In this document: positions 27,771 to 38,262 of the stretch, piece by piece
How positions within the stretch are numbered: the stretch's first letter is position 1
How the letters are laid out: each line of letters opens with the position of its first letter
Assembly: GCF_900108015.1 (NCBI RefSeq)
Contig: NZ_FNVP01000013.1
Coordinates: 25,647 to 89,646 of the forward strand
DNA: 64,000 nucleotides
Direction of reading: 5' to 3'
Source of the DNA: Flavobacterium urumqiense
GTDB lineage: Bacteria > Bacteroidota > Bacteroidia > Flavobacteriales > Flavobacteriaceae
Notes under the pieces: generated by a model
Told to the model about the DNA's origin: nothing
The model's database searches: none
What the model saw: only the letters and a program-made list of their open reading frames with translations
Translations under genes and position numbers: made by a program

Positions 27771-28841
27771 ATGAGAAAAATTAAATACAAGAAAGGCAGA
27801 AAACTGCAACCTTACAATCTGGAATATACCGGGGTGCATCAAAGCCACGAGTCAGAAATGCAGTTATTTGTTTTTGACAATTTTGATTTGACAGAATATG
27901 AGGATTTTAAAGTTTCGGATCTGGATAAATATATTAATATTCAAAAAACCAATTGGTTGAATATACATGGTTTAAATAATATTGAATTAATAAAGTCCAT
28001 TGGAAACTATTTTAATATCGATAATTTTATGCTTGCCGATATTTTAAATACTACCAAGAGAACAAAACTAGAAGAATTGTCAGATACTTTATTTTTTAAT
28101 ATAAAATCACTTTTGCCGGCCGGAGATTCAGATAATATTAGTGTCGAGCAAATCAGTTTTCTGATAAAAGATGGTATTTTGATTTCTTTTCAGGAAAAAC
28201 GAAGTGATTTTTTCTTACATATTCGGGAACGAATTCGGACGAATTCTGGAATTGTAAGGACAAAAAAAGCGGATTATCTTTTGTACATCCTTTTAGATGC
28301 CATTATGCAAAATTTCTATATAACCATAGAGAATGAAGAAGATAAAGTAGAAGAACTGATTAACCTTTCTAAAAACAGTGCTGACCCAAAAATTCTGGAA
28401 AGAATTGAAAAACATCGCGATAATTTCAATTTTCTGAAGCGATCAATTATTCCTTTAAGAGATTCTTTGTACGATATTAAAAGCATAAAAGACGATAACG
28501 TGTTCAATTCAATTGAAACAGATAATTTTAGTTTTTTTATTCGATTGCATCAAAAAAGTTTGGAGCTCCTGGAACAAATTGAATCCGATATGGGTTCACT
28601 GGAAAGTGCTTCTAATTTCTTTTTTTCGGCGCAAACGCATAAGATGAATGAGATTATGAAAACACTGACTATTGTGTCGGCTATCTTTATTCCGCTCACA
28701 TTTATTGTGGGAGTTTATGGTATGAATTTTGAAAATTTACCTGAACTAAAATATCAATATGGCTATCATACTGTAATGGGAATTATGTTTTTGATTGTAA
28801 TTGGAATGATAATTTATTTTAAAAAACGTCGTTGGTTTTAG
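27771..28841 (+). CDS. corA: CorA-family magnesium transporter
   Basis: At 356 residues it matches the CorA family. It has a soluble N-terminal funnel domain, a long helix, and two membrane segments at the C-terminus (about 300-316 and 333-348). The selectivity signature G-M-N stands at 317-319 between the helices (V-Y-G-M-N-F-E-N-L-P-E), and the tail is basic (K-K-R-R-W-F). CorA pentamers let Mg2+, and often Co2+ or Ni2+, into the cell. It is followed after 54 bases by pta on the same strand, with no functional link that I can see. Confidence 0.93.
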   Translation: MRKIKYKKGRKLQPYNLEYTGVHQSHESEMQLFVFDNFDLTEYEDFKVSDLDKYINIQKTNWLNIHGLNNIELIKSIGNYFNIDNFMLADILNTTKRTKLEELSDTLFFNIKSLLPAGDSDNISVEQISFLIKDGILISFQEKRSDFFLHIRERIRTNSGIVRTKKADYLLYILLDAIMQNFYITIENEEDKVEELINLSKNSADPKILERIEKHRDNFNFLKRSIIPLRDSLYDIKSIKDDNVFNSIETDNFSFFIRLHQKSLELLEQIESDMGSLESASNFFFSAQTHKMNEIMKTLTIVSAIFIPLTFIVGVYGMNFENLPELKYQYGYHTVMGIMFLIVIGMIIYFKKRRWF

Positions 28842-28895
28842 TAATAAAAAAGTAATAGATCCAATTCTATTTGGAATTAAATATAAAAATAAAAA

Positions 28896-30989
28896 ATGAA
28901 CAAGGCCATATATATAGCAACAAGCGAACAGAATAGTGGTAAGTCAATTATAACTTTAGGGTTGATGAGTATGCTTATTGGCAAGACTGCCAAAGTAGGT
29001 TATTTTAGACCCATTGTAGAAGATTTTGAAGAGGGAGGATTTGACAATCATATTGAAACGGTGATTGGTCATTTTGGGTTAGACATTCAATTTGAAGATG
29101 CCTACGCTATTACAAAAAGTAAACTAATCAAAAAGAAGAACAAAGGAAAAATAGGAGAGGTCCTTGATTTGATTATTGAAAAATATAAGAAATTAGAAGA
29201 ACGTTTCGATTTTGTTTTGGTTGAAGGAACTAGTTTTACAGGAGAAGGAACTGTTATAGAATTAGATATGAATGTTCTAATTGCTAAAAATCTGGGGATT
29301 CCAACTATTATTGTTGGCTCCGGAGTAGGGAAAACATTAGAGGAATTAATTGATAGTCTTTACCTAGCATACGATTCATTCAAAGTAAAAGAAGTAGAGG
29401 TTTTGGCTGTAATCGCTAATAAAGTCCAAAGGGAGAATATAGAATTGGTAACTACAGGATTGAAAAAAAGTTTGCCGGAGAGCGTATTAGTGAATTCAAT
29501 TCCTTTAATTTCTAATTTGAATAATCCCACAATTCAAGAAATTGTAAACAAATTAGAAGCTAAAGTTTTATTTGGGTCTGCTTATTTAAACAATCAAACC
29601 GGTAATTTCAGCGTGGGTGCCATGCAACTTTGTAATTACCTATTGCACTTGAAAGAAAATAGTCTGGTAATAACTCCAGGTGACAGAGCTGATATTATTC
29701 TTGGTGCGTTACAAGCAAATGAATCAGTTAATTATCCGACAATTTCAGGAATTCTTCTTACCGGTAATATATTGCCTGAAGTGAGCATCTTAAAATTAAT
29801 TGAAGGACTTTCTCCGGTTGTTCCAATTTTTGCTGTTGAAGAAGGAACGTATTATATTACCAATAAAATAGGTTCAATTAAGTCCAAAATTTACGCGGAT
29901 AACAAGCAAAAAATTGAGACCTCTATCCTAACGTTCGAAAAATATGTAGACTTAGATAATTTGGCTGAAAAGCTAATTACTTTTGAAGCCGAGGGAATGA
30001 CTCCAAAAATGTTTCAATATAATTTGGTAAAAAGAGCCAGAAAACATAGGAAACACATTGTTTTGCCAGAAGGAAACGATGAAAGAATCATTATTGCGGC
30101 TTCTCGATTACTAGCAATGGATGTGGTTGATATTACGATTATTGGTAACAAAAAACAAATAGAAAGCAAAGTCTCAGAACTAGGTTTAGAGTTCGATTTC
30201 TCAAAAGTTGACATCATTAATCCAATAGAATCTAAATATTATGATGATTATGTAAACACGTATTTTGAGCTGCGAAAAGCAAAAAACGTAACTGTAGGAA
30301 TGGCGAAAGATTTGATGGATGATGTTTCGTATTTTGGTACAATGATGGTTTACAAAGGACATGCTGACGGAATGGTTTCCGGTGCCGCACATACGACGCA
30401 ACATACCATTTTACCCGCGTTACAATTCATTAAAACAAAACCCAATTCATCAGTGGTTTCCTCGATATTTTTCATGTGTTTAGAGGATAGGGTTTCTGTT
30501 TTTGGAGATTGCGCTATTAATCCAAATCCTACTGCGGAGCAATTGGCTGAAATTGCCATTTCTTCTGCCGATTCCAGTTTGGCTTTTGGTATTGAACCAA
30601 AAATTGCGATGCTTTCCTACTCATCCGGTTCATCCGGAAAAGGAGATGAAGTGGATAAAGTGCGAACAGCGACTGAAATAGTGAGAAAAAAACGTCCCGA
30701 CTTAAAAATTGAAGGGCCTATACAATATGATGCTGCCGTCGATATGGATGTGGGGAAAAGTAAAATGCCAAATTCGGAAGTGGCAGGACAAGCGAGTGTT
30801 TTGATTTTTCCGGATTTAAATACAGGAAATAATACGTATAAAGCAGTGCAAAGAGAAACGGGTGCGTTAGCAATTGGACCAATGTTACAAGGACTGAACA
30901 AACCCGTAAATGATTTAAGCCGCGGTTGTACGGTTGATGATATCATAAATACTGTCGTGATTACAGCGATTCAAGCACAAGGATTATAA
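28896..30989 (+). CDS. pta: Phosphate acetyltransferase
   Basis: This 697-residue protein has the long Pta architecture: an N-terminal P-loop-like domain (S-E-Q-N-S-G-K-S at about 9-16), a DRTGG domain in the middle (about 215-320), and a C-terminal PTA_PTB catalytic domain (about 370-690). The catalytic part has H-I-V-L-P-E-G-N-D-E-R and A-M-L-S-Y-S-S-G-S-S-G. It makes acetyl phosphate and CoA from acetyl-CoA and phosphate. The acetate kinase gene starts one base after its stop codon, so the pair forms the normal overflow and acetate-use operon. Confidence 0.96.
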   Translation: MNKAIYIATSEQNSGKSIITLGLMSMLIGKTAKVGYFRPIVEDFEEGGFDNHIETVIGHFGLDIQFEDAYAITKSKLIKKKNKGKIGEVLDLIIEKYKKLEERFDFVLVEGTSFTGEGTVIELDMNVLIAKNLGIPTIIVGSGVGKTLEELIDSLYLAYDSFKVKEVEVLAVIANKVQRENIELVTTGLKKSLPESVLVNSIPLISNLNNPTIQEIVNKLEAKVLFGSAYLNNQTGNFSVGAMQLCNYLLHLKENSLVITPGDRADIILGALQANESVNYPTISGILLTGNILPEVSILKLIEGLSPVVPIFAVEEGTYYITNKIGSIKSKIYADNKQKIETSILTFEKYVDLDNLAEKLITFEAEGMTPKMFQYNLVKRARKHRKHIVLPEGNDERIIIAASRLLAMDVVDITIIGNKKQIESKVSELGLEFDFSKVDIINPIESKYYDDYVNTYFELRKAKNVTVGMAKDLMDDVSYFGTMMVYKGHADGMVSGAAHTTQHTILPALQFIKTKPNSSVVSSIFFMCLEDRVSVFGDCAINPNPTAEQLAEIAISSADSSLAFGIEPKIAMLSYSSGSSGKGDEVDKVRTATEIVRKKRPDLKIEGPIQYDAAVDMDVGKSKMPNSEVAGQASVLIFPDLNTGNNTYKAVQRETGALAIGPMLQGLNKPVNDLSRGCTVDDIINTVVITAIQAQGL

Positions 30990-30990
30990 A

Positions 30991-32190
30991 ATGAAAATAT
31001 TAATTGTAAACTCAGGAAGTTCCTCTATAAAATACCAATTAATCAATATGCCCGCGAATGAAGTCATTTGTTCGGGGATGATTGACCGAATAGGATTGGA
31101 AACTTCAAATCTAACGTATGTTACGAATACTACTAAATTAGAAGAAACTTTGCCTATCGCAAACCATAAAATAGGTTTGGAGAAAATTGCCAAATTACTG
31201 ATGGACGAAATAGTAGGAGTGATTAAAAGTACGGATGAAATTGAAGCGGTCGGACATCGTGTGGTGCATGGTGGAAGCGCTTTTTCGAATACCGTAATTA
31301 TTACCAGTGAGGTAAAAGACAAAATCAGACAACTTTTTGATTTAGCACCCTTGCATAATCCAGCGAATTTGGAAGGAATAAATGTGGCCGAGGGAATTTT
31401 CAATTCGGCAATACAAGTAGCTGTTTTTGATACTGCATTCCATCAAACGATTCCAGTTGTGGCGCACAAATATGCATTGCCGAATTCCCTTTTAACAGAG
31501 AATAAAATTCGTGTTTATGGATTTCACGGAACGAGTCATAAGTATGTTTCAGAAAATGCGATTCATTATTTGAAACAGAATTCTATAAATAAAGGCTCGA
31601 AAATTATTACGATACATTTAGGAAATGGATGTAGCATGACAGCCATAAAAGAAGGAAAAAGCATTGACCATACGCTTGGTTTTGGTCCTATGAATGGTTT
31701 GATAATGGGAACCCGAAGCGGAGATGTAGATCAATCCGTGATTTTTTATCTAGTTAACTCTTTGGGTTATACGCTTGATGAAGTCAATACGATGTTACAG
31801 AAACAAAGTGGAATGCTTGGTCTTACCGGCTACAGCGATTTGAGGGATGTTGAAGCGAATGCAGCGAAAGGAAATGTTGATTGCCAGTTGGCTTTAGATA
31901 TGAATGCCTATCGAATTAAAAAACATATTGGTTCGTATACGGCAGTTTTAAATGGACTTGATGCTATTGTTTTTACGGCAGGAATAGGAGAGAATTCCTC
32001 TTATATTCGAAAACTGGTATGTACAGATATGGATTATTTCGGAATAGAATTAGACGATTCCAAAAATGAAATTCGTTCAAATGAAATTCGGGAAATCAAT
32101 ACACCCGAATCGAAAACTAAAATATTAGTTATTCCTACCAATGAAGAAATTGAAATAGCAAATCAGGTATTTGAATTACTGACGAACTAA
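30991..32190 (+). CDS. ackA: Acetate kinase
   Basis: At 399 residues it has normal AckA length. It starts M-K-I-L-I-V-N-S-G-S-S-S-I-K-Y, the phosphate 1 motif of the family. It also has G-H-R-V-V-H-G-G near 88, F-D-T-A-F-H-Q-T near 147 and F-T-A-G-I-G-E-N near 328. It converts acetyl phosphate and ADP to acetate and ATP, completing the Pta-AckA pathway. A terminator at 32207-32238 closes the operon. Confidence 0.97.
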   Translation: MKILIVNSGSSSIKYQLINMPANEVICSGMIDRIGLETSNLTYVTNTTKLEETLPIANHKIGLEKIAKLLMDEIVGVIKSTDEIEAVGHRVVHGGSAFSNTVIITSEVKDKIRQLFDLAPLHNPANLEGINVAEGIFNSAIQVAVFDTAFHQTIPVVAHKYALPNSLLTENKIRVYGFHGTSHKYVSENAIHYLKQNSINKGSKIITIHLGNGCSMTAIKEGKSIDHTLGFGPMNGLIMGTRSGDVDQSVIFYLVNSLGYTLDEVNTMLQKQSGMLGLTGYSDLRDVEANAAKGNVDCQLALDMNAYRIKKHIGSYTAVLNGLDAIVFTAGIGENSSYIRKLVCTDMDYFGIELDDSKNEIRSNEIREINTPESKTKILVIPTNEEIEIANQVFELLTN

Positions 32191-32206
32191 GAAAATAATC
32201 AATTTG

Positions 32207-32238
32207 AAAAAAGCTTCTGTAAACAGAGGCTTTTTTTA
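32207..32238 (+). terminator. Terminator of pta-ackA
   Basis: AAAGCTTCTG and CAGAGGCTTT form the stem (one wobble), followed by seven T residues. Confidence 0.8.
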
Positions 32239-32288
32239 TACCTTTTATTTGAGAAATCTAATTATATTTGGATATAAAACGCCACATT

Positions 32289-35033
32289 TTGAAAGCAAGA
32301 ATTACAGTATTAATCCTATTATATTTTTTTTCGTTTCAACTTTATTCTCAAGAGTTGCTACCTTTTGTTGAGAATTACAGCAAGTCTAATTATCAAGGGG
32401 ACAATCAGATTTGGAATCTGGCACAAGGAAATGATAATGCCATGTATTTTGCAAATAATTATTATTTATTGCGATACGATGGTGTAAAATGGGAGAAATA
32501 TACGTTGCCTAACAAAACGATAATTCGTTCCATAATGGTGGATGGAGATAAAATTTATTCCGGTTCTTACAAGGAATTTGGTTATTGGTACCGAAAAAAT
32601 GGAAAGATGTTTTATGTTTCTATTTCTGATAAAACTAAGGTTTTTGATGAGAATGATAATGAGGAAATTTGGAAGATATTTAAATTTAAAGGCAAAATTT
32701 ACTTTCAATCTTTTAATGGAATTTTTCTGTATGATGGAAAAATAATCAAGAAAAATAAGTTTGATTTTTTGGTTTCTTATTGCTTTCCGGTTGGCAATGA
32801 ATTATTTGTTGCTACAGTAGAAAAAGGAATTTTCAAGATGAATAATTCCACGTTTGAAAAAGTAAAAGGTTGGGACATTTTAGAAAATAATGTAATTCAT
32901 GCGATTGAAAAATTTCAAAACAAAACGTATATTTTTACTAAAAAAAACGGCGTTTATGTTGATGATAAAGGTGTTTTAAGTCCCTGGAAAAATCCTTTAA
33001 ACGATATTTTAAAAATGGCTAATATTAATGTGGCCAAATTCATTAAAAACAATAAATTAATCATTGGTACAGCAAGTAAAGGTGTTTATGTTTTTGATTT
33101 AAACACCAATTCCTATAAAAACATCAATAGAAATAATGTCTTGATGAACAATTCTATTTTGAGTGTGGGTCTGGACAAAGAAAATGATTTATGGCTTGGT
33201 CTGGATAATGGAATTGCACATATAGAGGTCAATTCTCCAATATCTATTTTCTATGATAACTCGGGAGTTTTAGGCTCTGTCTATTCTGTCGCTACAATTG
33301 ATAAAGGTTATCTGATGGCGTCCAATCATGGTATTTTTAAATTAGAAGACAATCAATTTACTATAGTTCCAAATACCGAAGGTCAGGCATGGAATATCAG
33401 CAAAATAAATAACAAATACCTGATAGGTCACAACGAAGGCACTTTTGTTTACGATAGCGGATTGTTCTATAAATTAAGTGCTGTACACGGGGGGTGGAAT
33501 GTAGCAAAAAGCAATATCAATAATTCGTATTTGCAAGCAACATATAGCGGTGTAATTATTTATAATGATATTGAAGATTTGAATCAAAAGAAAAGTATTA
33601 AAGGATTAGTAAAACCAATTAAATATGTAGCTCAAAATAGGAAAAATGAAATATGGGCTGCTGATAACAATAGAGGTTTGTATCGCATTCTGTATAATGA
33701 TGCCTATGGAACTACTGCGATTGAAAATGTTACCCAACGCAGCAAAATCAGTAATGATTTTGGAGTAAAAATATTTGAGTTTAGAAACGAAATACTTTTT
33801 TTGATTAATAAATCCTGGTATACTTACAATTCAATCAGCAATCAACTGGAAGAAAATGAATTGTTTAATACTAATTTTAAAAATGTATCAAATATTGTTT
33901 CTATTGATGAAAATTACTTTCTGATACTTCAAGAAGGCCTTTTGTACCATATTTATGCCAATGGCAATAAATTTGTCCGTACTGTTATTCAAGAGAAATA
34001 TTACAAGGGGAAAATTATAAATGATAATTTAAAAGTTTTCAAAAACAAAGATAAGTATCTGTTAAATCTCGATGATGGTTTTATCTCATTGCAATTAAAG
34101 TACACGAACAAGAGGGAATCAAATGTAAAAATGGAAGCTTTTGTTAATGATAATTTGGTCAACAATAAAGCAACAATACCTTACAATTCAGAACTTCGTG
34201 TAGATGTAATCTCAGGTGCTTTTGGTGCAGCAAGACCGAATTTATTTTACAAAATTAATGGAACTAAAGAATATATACCTGTAAATGAAGGTCTGATTGT
34301 CTTGAATAACTTGAATAGTGGTTCTAATGAGATTACCGTTTATCTTCATGATGGACTGAATTATGATAAAATTTCCAATTTTCAATTTTTTGTCGCTAAA
34401 CCGTGGTATTTTTCTATTTGGATGATTTTATTGTACTTTGTTGTAGTTGGAGGAATATTGTATTTGTATTACAAATGGAATAAAATGCGCTACCTGCAGA
34501 AACTGGAATTACGAGACGAAGAGCTTAAACATCAAAAGAAAATTCTGGAGATAGAATTAAAGACCGAAAACGAATTAAATCTTCAGGAATATGAAAAACA
34601 TATTTTAGAACTCGAATTGCAATCGAAGTCTTCAGAGGTTGCAGGCAAATCGCTTTCAATTGCGAAACAAGGTGAAATGATTGAAAATATTCAAAGTATC
34701 CTGGATTCCGATGTGGATTTTAATAAACTGAAAAGTGAAATTAAAAAAGTTATAAAAATTAATGCCGTTAACAAGCATGAATGGGAAACCTTTGAAACAA
34801 ATTTGAATCAGATTCACAATGAATTTATAATTAACCTTTCTAAAAAATATCCGCACCTAACTTCGAAGGATATTAAGCTCTGCATCTACTTAAAAATGAA
34901 TCTTTCGTCGAAAGAAATTGCACCTCTGATAAATATATCTTTCAGAGGTGTAGAACTACATCGTTATCGTTTAAGAAAGAAATTAAACTTAGTTCAGGAA
35001 GAAAACCTCTCTAAATTTTTATTAACAATATAA
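32289..35033 (+). CDS. Membrane-bound propeller sensor with LuxR-type DNA-binding domain
   Basis: The frame opens with TTG codons only. TTG 32268 lies inside a TATATTTG box (32263-32270), so TTG 32289 is preferred; it gives a signal peptide of L-K-A-R-I-T-V-L-I-L-L-Y-F-F type. The product is about 914 residues. It has an exported two-component-regulator-like propeller (about 25-600), a Y_Y_Y-like domain (about 610-695) and one membrane helix (about 705-727). A cytoplasmic coiled coil and a C-terminal helix-turn-helix follow, with L-T-S-K-D-I-K-L-C-I-Y-L and S-S-K-E-I-A-P-L-I-N-I-S. Proteins of this plan bind glycans outside and DNA inside. Its place ahead of susC points to control of this locus. 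Confidence 0.85.
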   Translation: MKARITVLILLYFFSFQLYSQELLPFVENYSKSNYQGDNQIWNLAQGNDNAMYFANNYYLLRYDGVKWEKYTLPNKTIIRSIMVDGDKIYSGSYKEFGYWYRKNGKMFYVSISDKTKVFDENDNEEIWKIFKFKGKIYFQSFNGIFLYDGKIIKKNKFDFLVSYCFPVGNELFVATVEKGIFKMNNSTFEKVKGWDILENNVIHAIEKFQNKTYIFTKKNGVYVDDKGVLSPWKNPLNDILKMANINVAKFIKNNKLIIGTASKGVYVFDLNTNSYKNINRNNVLMNNSILSVGLDKENDLWLGLDNGIAHIEVNSPISIFYDNSGVLGSVYSVATIDKGYLMASNHGIFKLEDNQFTIVPNTEGQAWNISKINNKYLIGHNEGTFVYDSGLFYKLSAVHGGWNVAKSNINNSYLQATYSGVIIYNDIEDLNQKKSIKGLVKPIKYVAQNRKNEIWAADNNRGLYRILYNDAYGTTAIENVTQRSKISNDFGVKIFEFRNEILFLINKSWYTYNSISNQLEENELFNTNFKNVSNIVSIDENYFLILQEGLLYHIYANGNKFVRTVIQEKYYKGKIINDNLKVFKNKDKYLLNLDDGFISLQLKYTNKRESNVKMEAFVNDNLVNNKATIPYNSELRVDVISGAFGAARPNLFYKINGTKEYIPVNEGLIVLNNLNSGSNEITVYLHDGLNYDKISNFQFFVAKPWYFSIWMILLYFVVVGGILYLYYKWNKMRYLQKLELRDEELKHQKKILEIELKTENELNLQEYEKHILELELQSKSSEVAGKSLSIAKQGEMIENIQSILDSDVDFNKLKSEIKKVIKINAVNKHEWETFETNLNQIHNEFIINLSKKYPHLTSKDIKLCIYLKMNLSSKEIAPLINISFRGVELHRYRLRKKLNLVQEENLSKFLLTI

Positions 35034-35052
35034 AAAAAGAGTTATTTTTATA

Positions 35053-35207
35053 GATATTACACTATTTAACCTCTTTTATTAAGGAATCAGAGTACATCAT
35101 TACTACATCATTTAGATGTAGTGTAATGTATTTTTTACCTTTCGTAGCTATTGTAAAATAGTGATTTTGTGTGCTAAATCAGCATTTTGATGTATTCATG
35201 TAGTAAT
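35053..35207. promoter_or_regulatory. Repeated ATTAC-type motif upstream of susC, possible operator array
   Basis: Four related sites are visible. ATTACACTA is at 35056-35064 and ATTACTACAT at 35099-35108. ATTACACTACATC is on the minus strand at 35115-35127, and ATTACTACAT on the minus strand at 35198-35207. The middle two form an imperfect inverted repeat. All lie in the 243-bp gap between the regulator and susC, which holds no gene. Confidence 0.5.
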
Positions 35208-35276
35208 TCCGTTGTATCAACTATAACGTTGTAATTATCTAATTTGGCCTTACTAACTTTAACAAATTATTAATAT

Positions 35277-38258
35277 ATGAGAAATTTTATTTTTAGCTTT
35301 TTAGCACTCATTCTACTTCCGGCATACATGTCTGGTCAAGTAATTAAGGGAAAGGTAACGGATCGAAGCGGAATTGGTGTTCCAGGAGCAATTGTAATTG
35401 CAGTTGATTCTAGAACTTCTGCCGATACTGATTTTGACGGAAACTTTAATATTAATGCCAAAGTAGGCGAAATGTTAAAGATTAGCATGGTAGGTTTTGA
35501 TGCTGTATCAGTAACCGCAACTGGAGGTGAAATGACTGTAACGCTAAACGAATCGAAAGACACTGAATTAAAAGAGGTGGTTATCATAGGATATGGTTCT
35601 AGAAAAAAATCAGACAATACAGGATCAATATCACAACTATCTGCGACAGACATCACCAAAACTAAAGTGTTGAATGCCACACAAGCAATTCAGGGAAAAG
35701 CAGCTGGTGTTCAGGTTATTGGAACAGATGTTCCGGGAAGTTCTCCTTCGCTAATCATAAGAGGTATTGGTACGTATGGTGCTGACAGAACTCCTTTATA
35801 TGTAGTTGATGGTATTCCGACCAAAAACATAAATAATTTGAACTCCAATGATATTGCATCTTTTGATATTTTAAAAGATGCATCATCTTTAGCAATTTAT
35901 GGAAATCAAGCGGCTAATGGAGTTGTAATTATTACCACCAAAAAAGGAAAAGGAGACAAGACTACCGTTGAATATGATGGTTTTTTTGGAGTTCGTACTC
36001 CGTTAAGAACAGTTAAAATGGCAGGCTCAAATCGTTTTGCTTATTATTCTGATGTTGCTGAACAAAACACCAGATTTTCAACCGATCAACGTTATAATAC
36101 GAACTGGTTTGATGAAATTACCAGATTAGGAATGTATTCTTCGAACAACTTATCGATTTCTGGTGCTTCTGAAAAGATCAATTATCTATTCAGTTTAAAC
36201 TACTATGATGAAAAAGGTGTTTTAGACGGATTAGATTTTAATCGTTTTACTTTTAGAAATAACAACGATTACAAACTTTCGGATAAAGTAAAAATTACGC
36301 AAACGTTAAGTGGTTCAATTTCAAAGTCTACACCTAAACCTTTATCTGCTTTTACTTCAGCGTACAAACAATCGCCTTTAGTACCAGTTAAATATGACAA
36401 TGGACGATGGGGAATGCCAATTATTGGTGCGGATGGACAAGCCTCTACGACTGGATCTTTGTTTAACAACGTAGGTAATCCTGTAGCTCAGTTGGCTTAC
36501 TTTACTGAGGAACAAAAAAACATATTATTACAAGGAAGTCTTGGATTGGAATATAAAATTTTTGATGAATTAAAATTCACATCAAGAGTGGGATTGGAAT
36601 ACAACACCTTCAAAAAGTTTTCTTACACACCTACACGTGAATTGTGGTTAGCGGCAGATCCTTCAAGAGAAACAGCTAATTACTCCGCTTCAGAACCAAT
36701 AAATGAATTGGTAACTGGAAGAAGTGATTACTTTAACTGGAACTTTGATAATTTCTTGACGTACAATAAAAAGTTTGCCGATATTCATGATGTTGAAGTA
36801 ACTTTAGGTATGTCAGCTCAACAATTTGGCAGCCGTGAAGAATTAGAAGTAAGAGGTAGAAACGTACCTGAAAATTCGAACTATTGGAGTTTAAATCAAT
36901 CTACTGCTCCTTCAAATAATCTTGTAACACGACACGTAATTGGAAATCAAAGAAATTTAATTGGATATTTTGCACGATTCCAATATACATTGAGGGAAAA
37001 ATACCTTTTCACGGGTACGATTCGTAGAGATGGTTCTTCACAATTTGGTTCCAATAACAAATGGGGTAATTTTCCATCATTTGGTTTGGGATGGGTACTT
37101 TCTAAAGAAGATTTCTTAGCGGAAAGTAAAACAATCAGTTTCCTAAAACTACGTGGTGGTTGGGGAAGATTAGGAAATCAAAATGTTCCTATAAACCAAC
37201 AAACATTCAATTCAGGAGCAGGTTTAGGATATGATTTTGGGGGTTCACTGTATTCTGGAACTACTATTGGTGCATTTATTGACCCTACTTTGGGTTGGGA
37301 AATTACTGAAGAGACCTCAGTTGGTTTAGACTTTAAAGCATTAGAAAATAAATTATCAGGATCTTTGGATTGGTATGATAAGAACACTATTAATGTTATT
37401 CTGAATGTTACTCCGCCGCTTACAGTGGGAACAGGAGCAACTCCTGCTCATGCAGGTGAAATATCCAACACTGGATTTGAAGTTGCTTTGCGTTGGGATG
37501 ATAACATCAATGATGATTTAAAATATTGGATTGGTGCTAATTATTCGAATAATAAAAATGAAGTTTCAAAAGTATTTAATCCATTAGCAATCAGACAAAA
37601 TGGTGGTTTCATTAACAACGGACAGTTTACAAAACGATTGGAAGTAGGACAACCTTTAGGAAGTTTCTATTTATTTGAAGTAGCAGGTTATGATGCGAAT
37701 GGGAATTTTACTTATTTTGATAAAGATGGTGGAATTACTTCGAATCCGGTTGAAACAGATAGAAAATTCTTCGGATCTTCACTACCAACTTATTATTACG
37801 GTATGAATTTAGGTTTCGAATACAGAAACATTGATTTTTCAGTGGATGCTTATGGCGTAGGTGGAAACAAAGTGTATAACGGTAAAAAAGCGCAACGTTT
37901 TGGTAACGAAAATATTGAAGCAAGTATTGCTACGGATTTTTGGACACCATCAAATACAAATGCAGGAAATCCGGCACCGTTTAATTCAGTTCCGTTATCT
38001 TCAGATTATTATTTAGAATCAGGAGCTTTTCTTAGAGTAAACAACATTACTTTAGGATACACATTGCCTAAAATGACAACATCTGTTTCTTCAGTTCGTA
38101 TTTATGCAAGTGCAATAAATCCATTTATATCTCAAAAGTTCACTGGATATTCTCCAGAATTGAATAATGATGGTGATCCAATGGGACTGCAAGGAATTGA
38201 GTTAGATGCTTATCCTACTTTAAGTTCATTCATTATTGGTGCTAACGTAAAATTTTAA
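35277..38258 (+). CDS. SusC/RagA-family TonB-linked outer membrane transporter
   Basis: This 993-residue protein has a signal peptide ending near Y-M-S-G-Q (residue 21) and a carboxypeptidase-regulatory-like domain (about 22-100). The family signature is V-V-I-I-G-Y-G-S-R-K-K-S-D near 105, and the plug (about 115-225) ends A-N-G-V-V-I-I-T-T-K-K-G-K. A large barrel closes with I-I-G-A-N-V-K-F. It imports oligosaccharides across the outer membrane with the SusD lipoprotein encoded four bases downstream. It is probably induced by the propeller regulator at 32289. Confidence 0.96.
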   Translation: MRNFIFSFLALILLPAYMSGQVIKGKVTDRSGIGVPGAIVIAVDSRTSADTDFDGNFNINAKVGEMLKISMVGFDAVSVTATGGEMTVTLNESKDTELKEVVIIGYGSRKKSDNTGSISQLSATDITKTKVLNATQAIQGKAAGVQVIGTDVPGSSPSLIIRGIGTYGADRTPLYVVDGIPTKNINNLNSNDIASFDILKDASSLAIYGNQAANGVVIITTKKGKGDKTTVEYDGFFGVRTPLRTVKMAGSNRFAYYSDVAEQNTRFSTDQRYNTNWFDEITRLGMYSSNNLSISGASEKINYLFSLNYYDEKGVLDGLDFNRFTFRNNNDYKLSDKVKITQTLSGSISKSTPKPLSAFTSAYKQSPLVPVKYDNGRWGMPIIGADGQASTTGSLFNNVGNPVAQLAYFTEEQKNILLQGSLGLEYKIFDELKFTSRVGLEYNTFKKFSYTPTRELWLAADPSRETANYSASEPINELVTGRSDYFNWNFDNFLTYNKKFADIHDVEVTLGMSAQQFGSREELEVRGRNVPENSNYWSLNQSTAPSNNLVTRHVIGNQRNLIGYFARFQYTLREKYLFTGTIRRDGSSQFGSNNKWGNFPSFGLGWVLSKEDFLAESKTISFLKLRGGWGRLGNQNVPINQQTFNSGAGLGYDFGGSLYSGTTIGAFIDPTLGWEITEETSVGLDFKALENKLSGSLDWYDKNTINVILNVTPPLTVGTGATPAHAGEISNTGFEVALRWDDNINDDLKYWIGANYSNNKNEVSKVFNPLAIRQNGGFINNGQFTKRLEVGQPLGSFYLFEVAGYDANGNFTYFDKDGGITSNPVETDRKFFGSSLPTYYYGMNLGFEYRNIDFSVDAYGVGGNKVYNGKKAQRFGNENIEASIATDFWTPSNTNAGNPAPFNSVPLSSDYYLESGAFLRVNNITLGYTLPKMTTSVSSVRIYASAINPFISQKFTGYSPELNNDGDPMGLQGIELDAYPTLSSFIIGANVKF

Positions 38259-38262
38259 TAAG

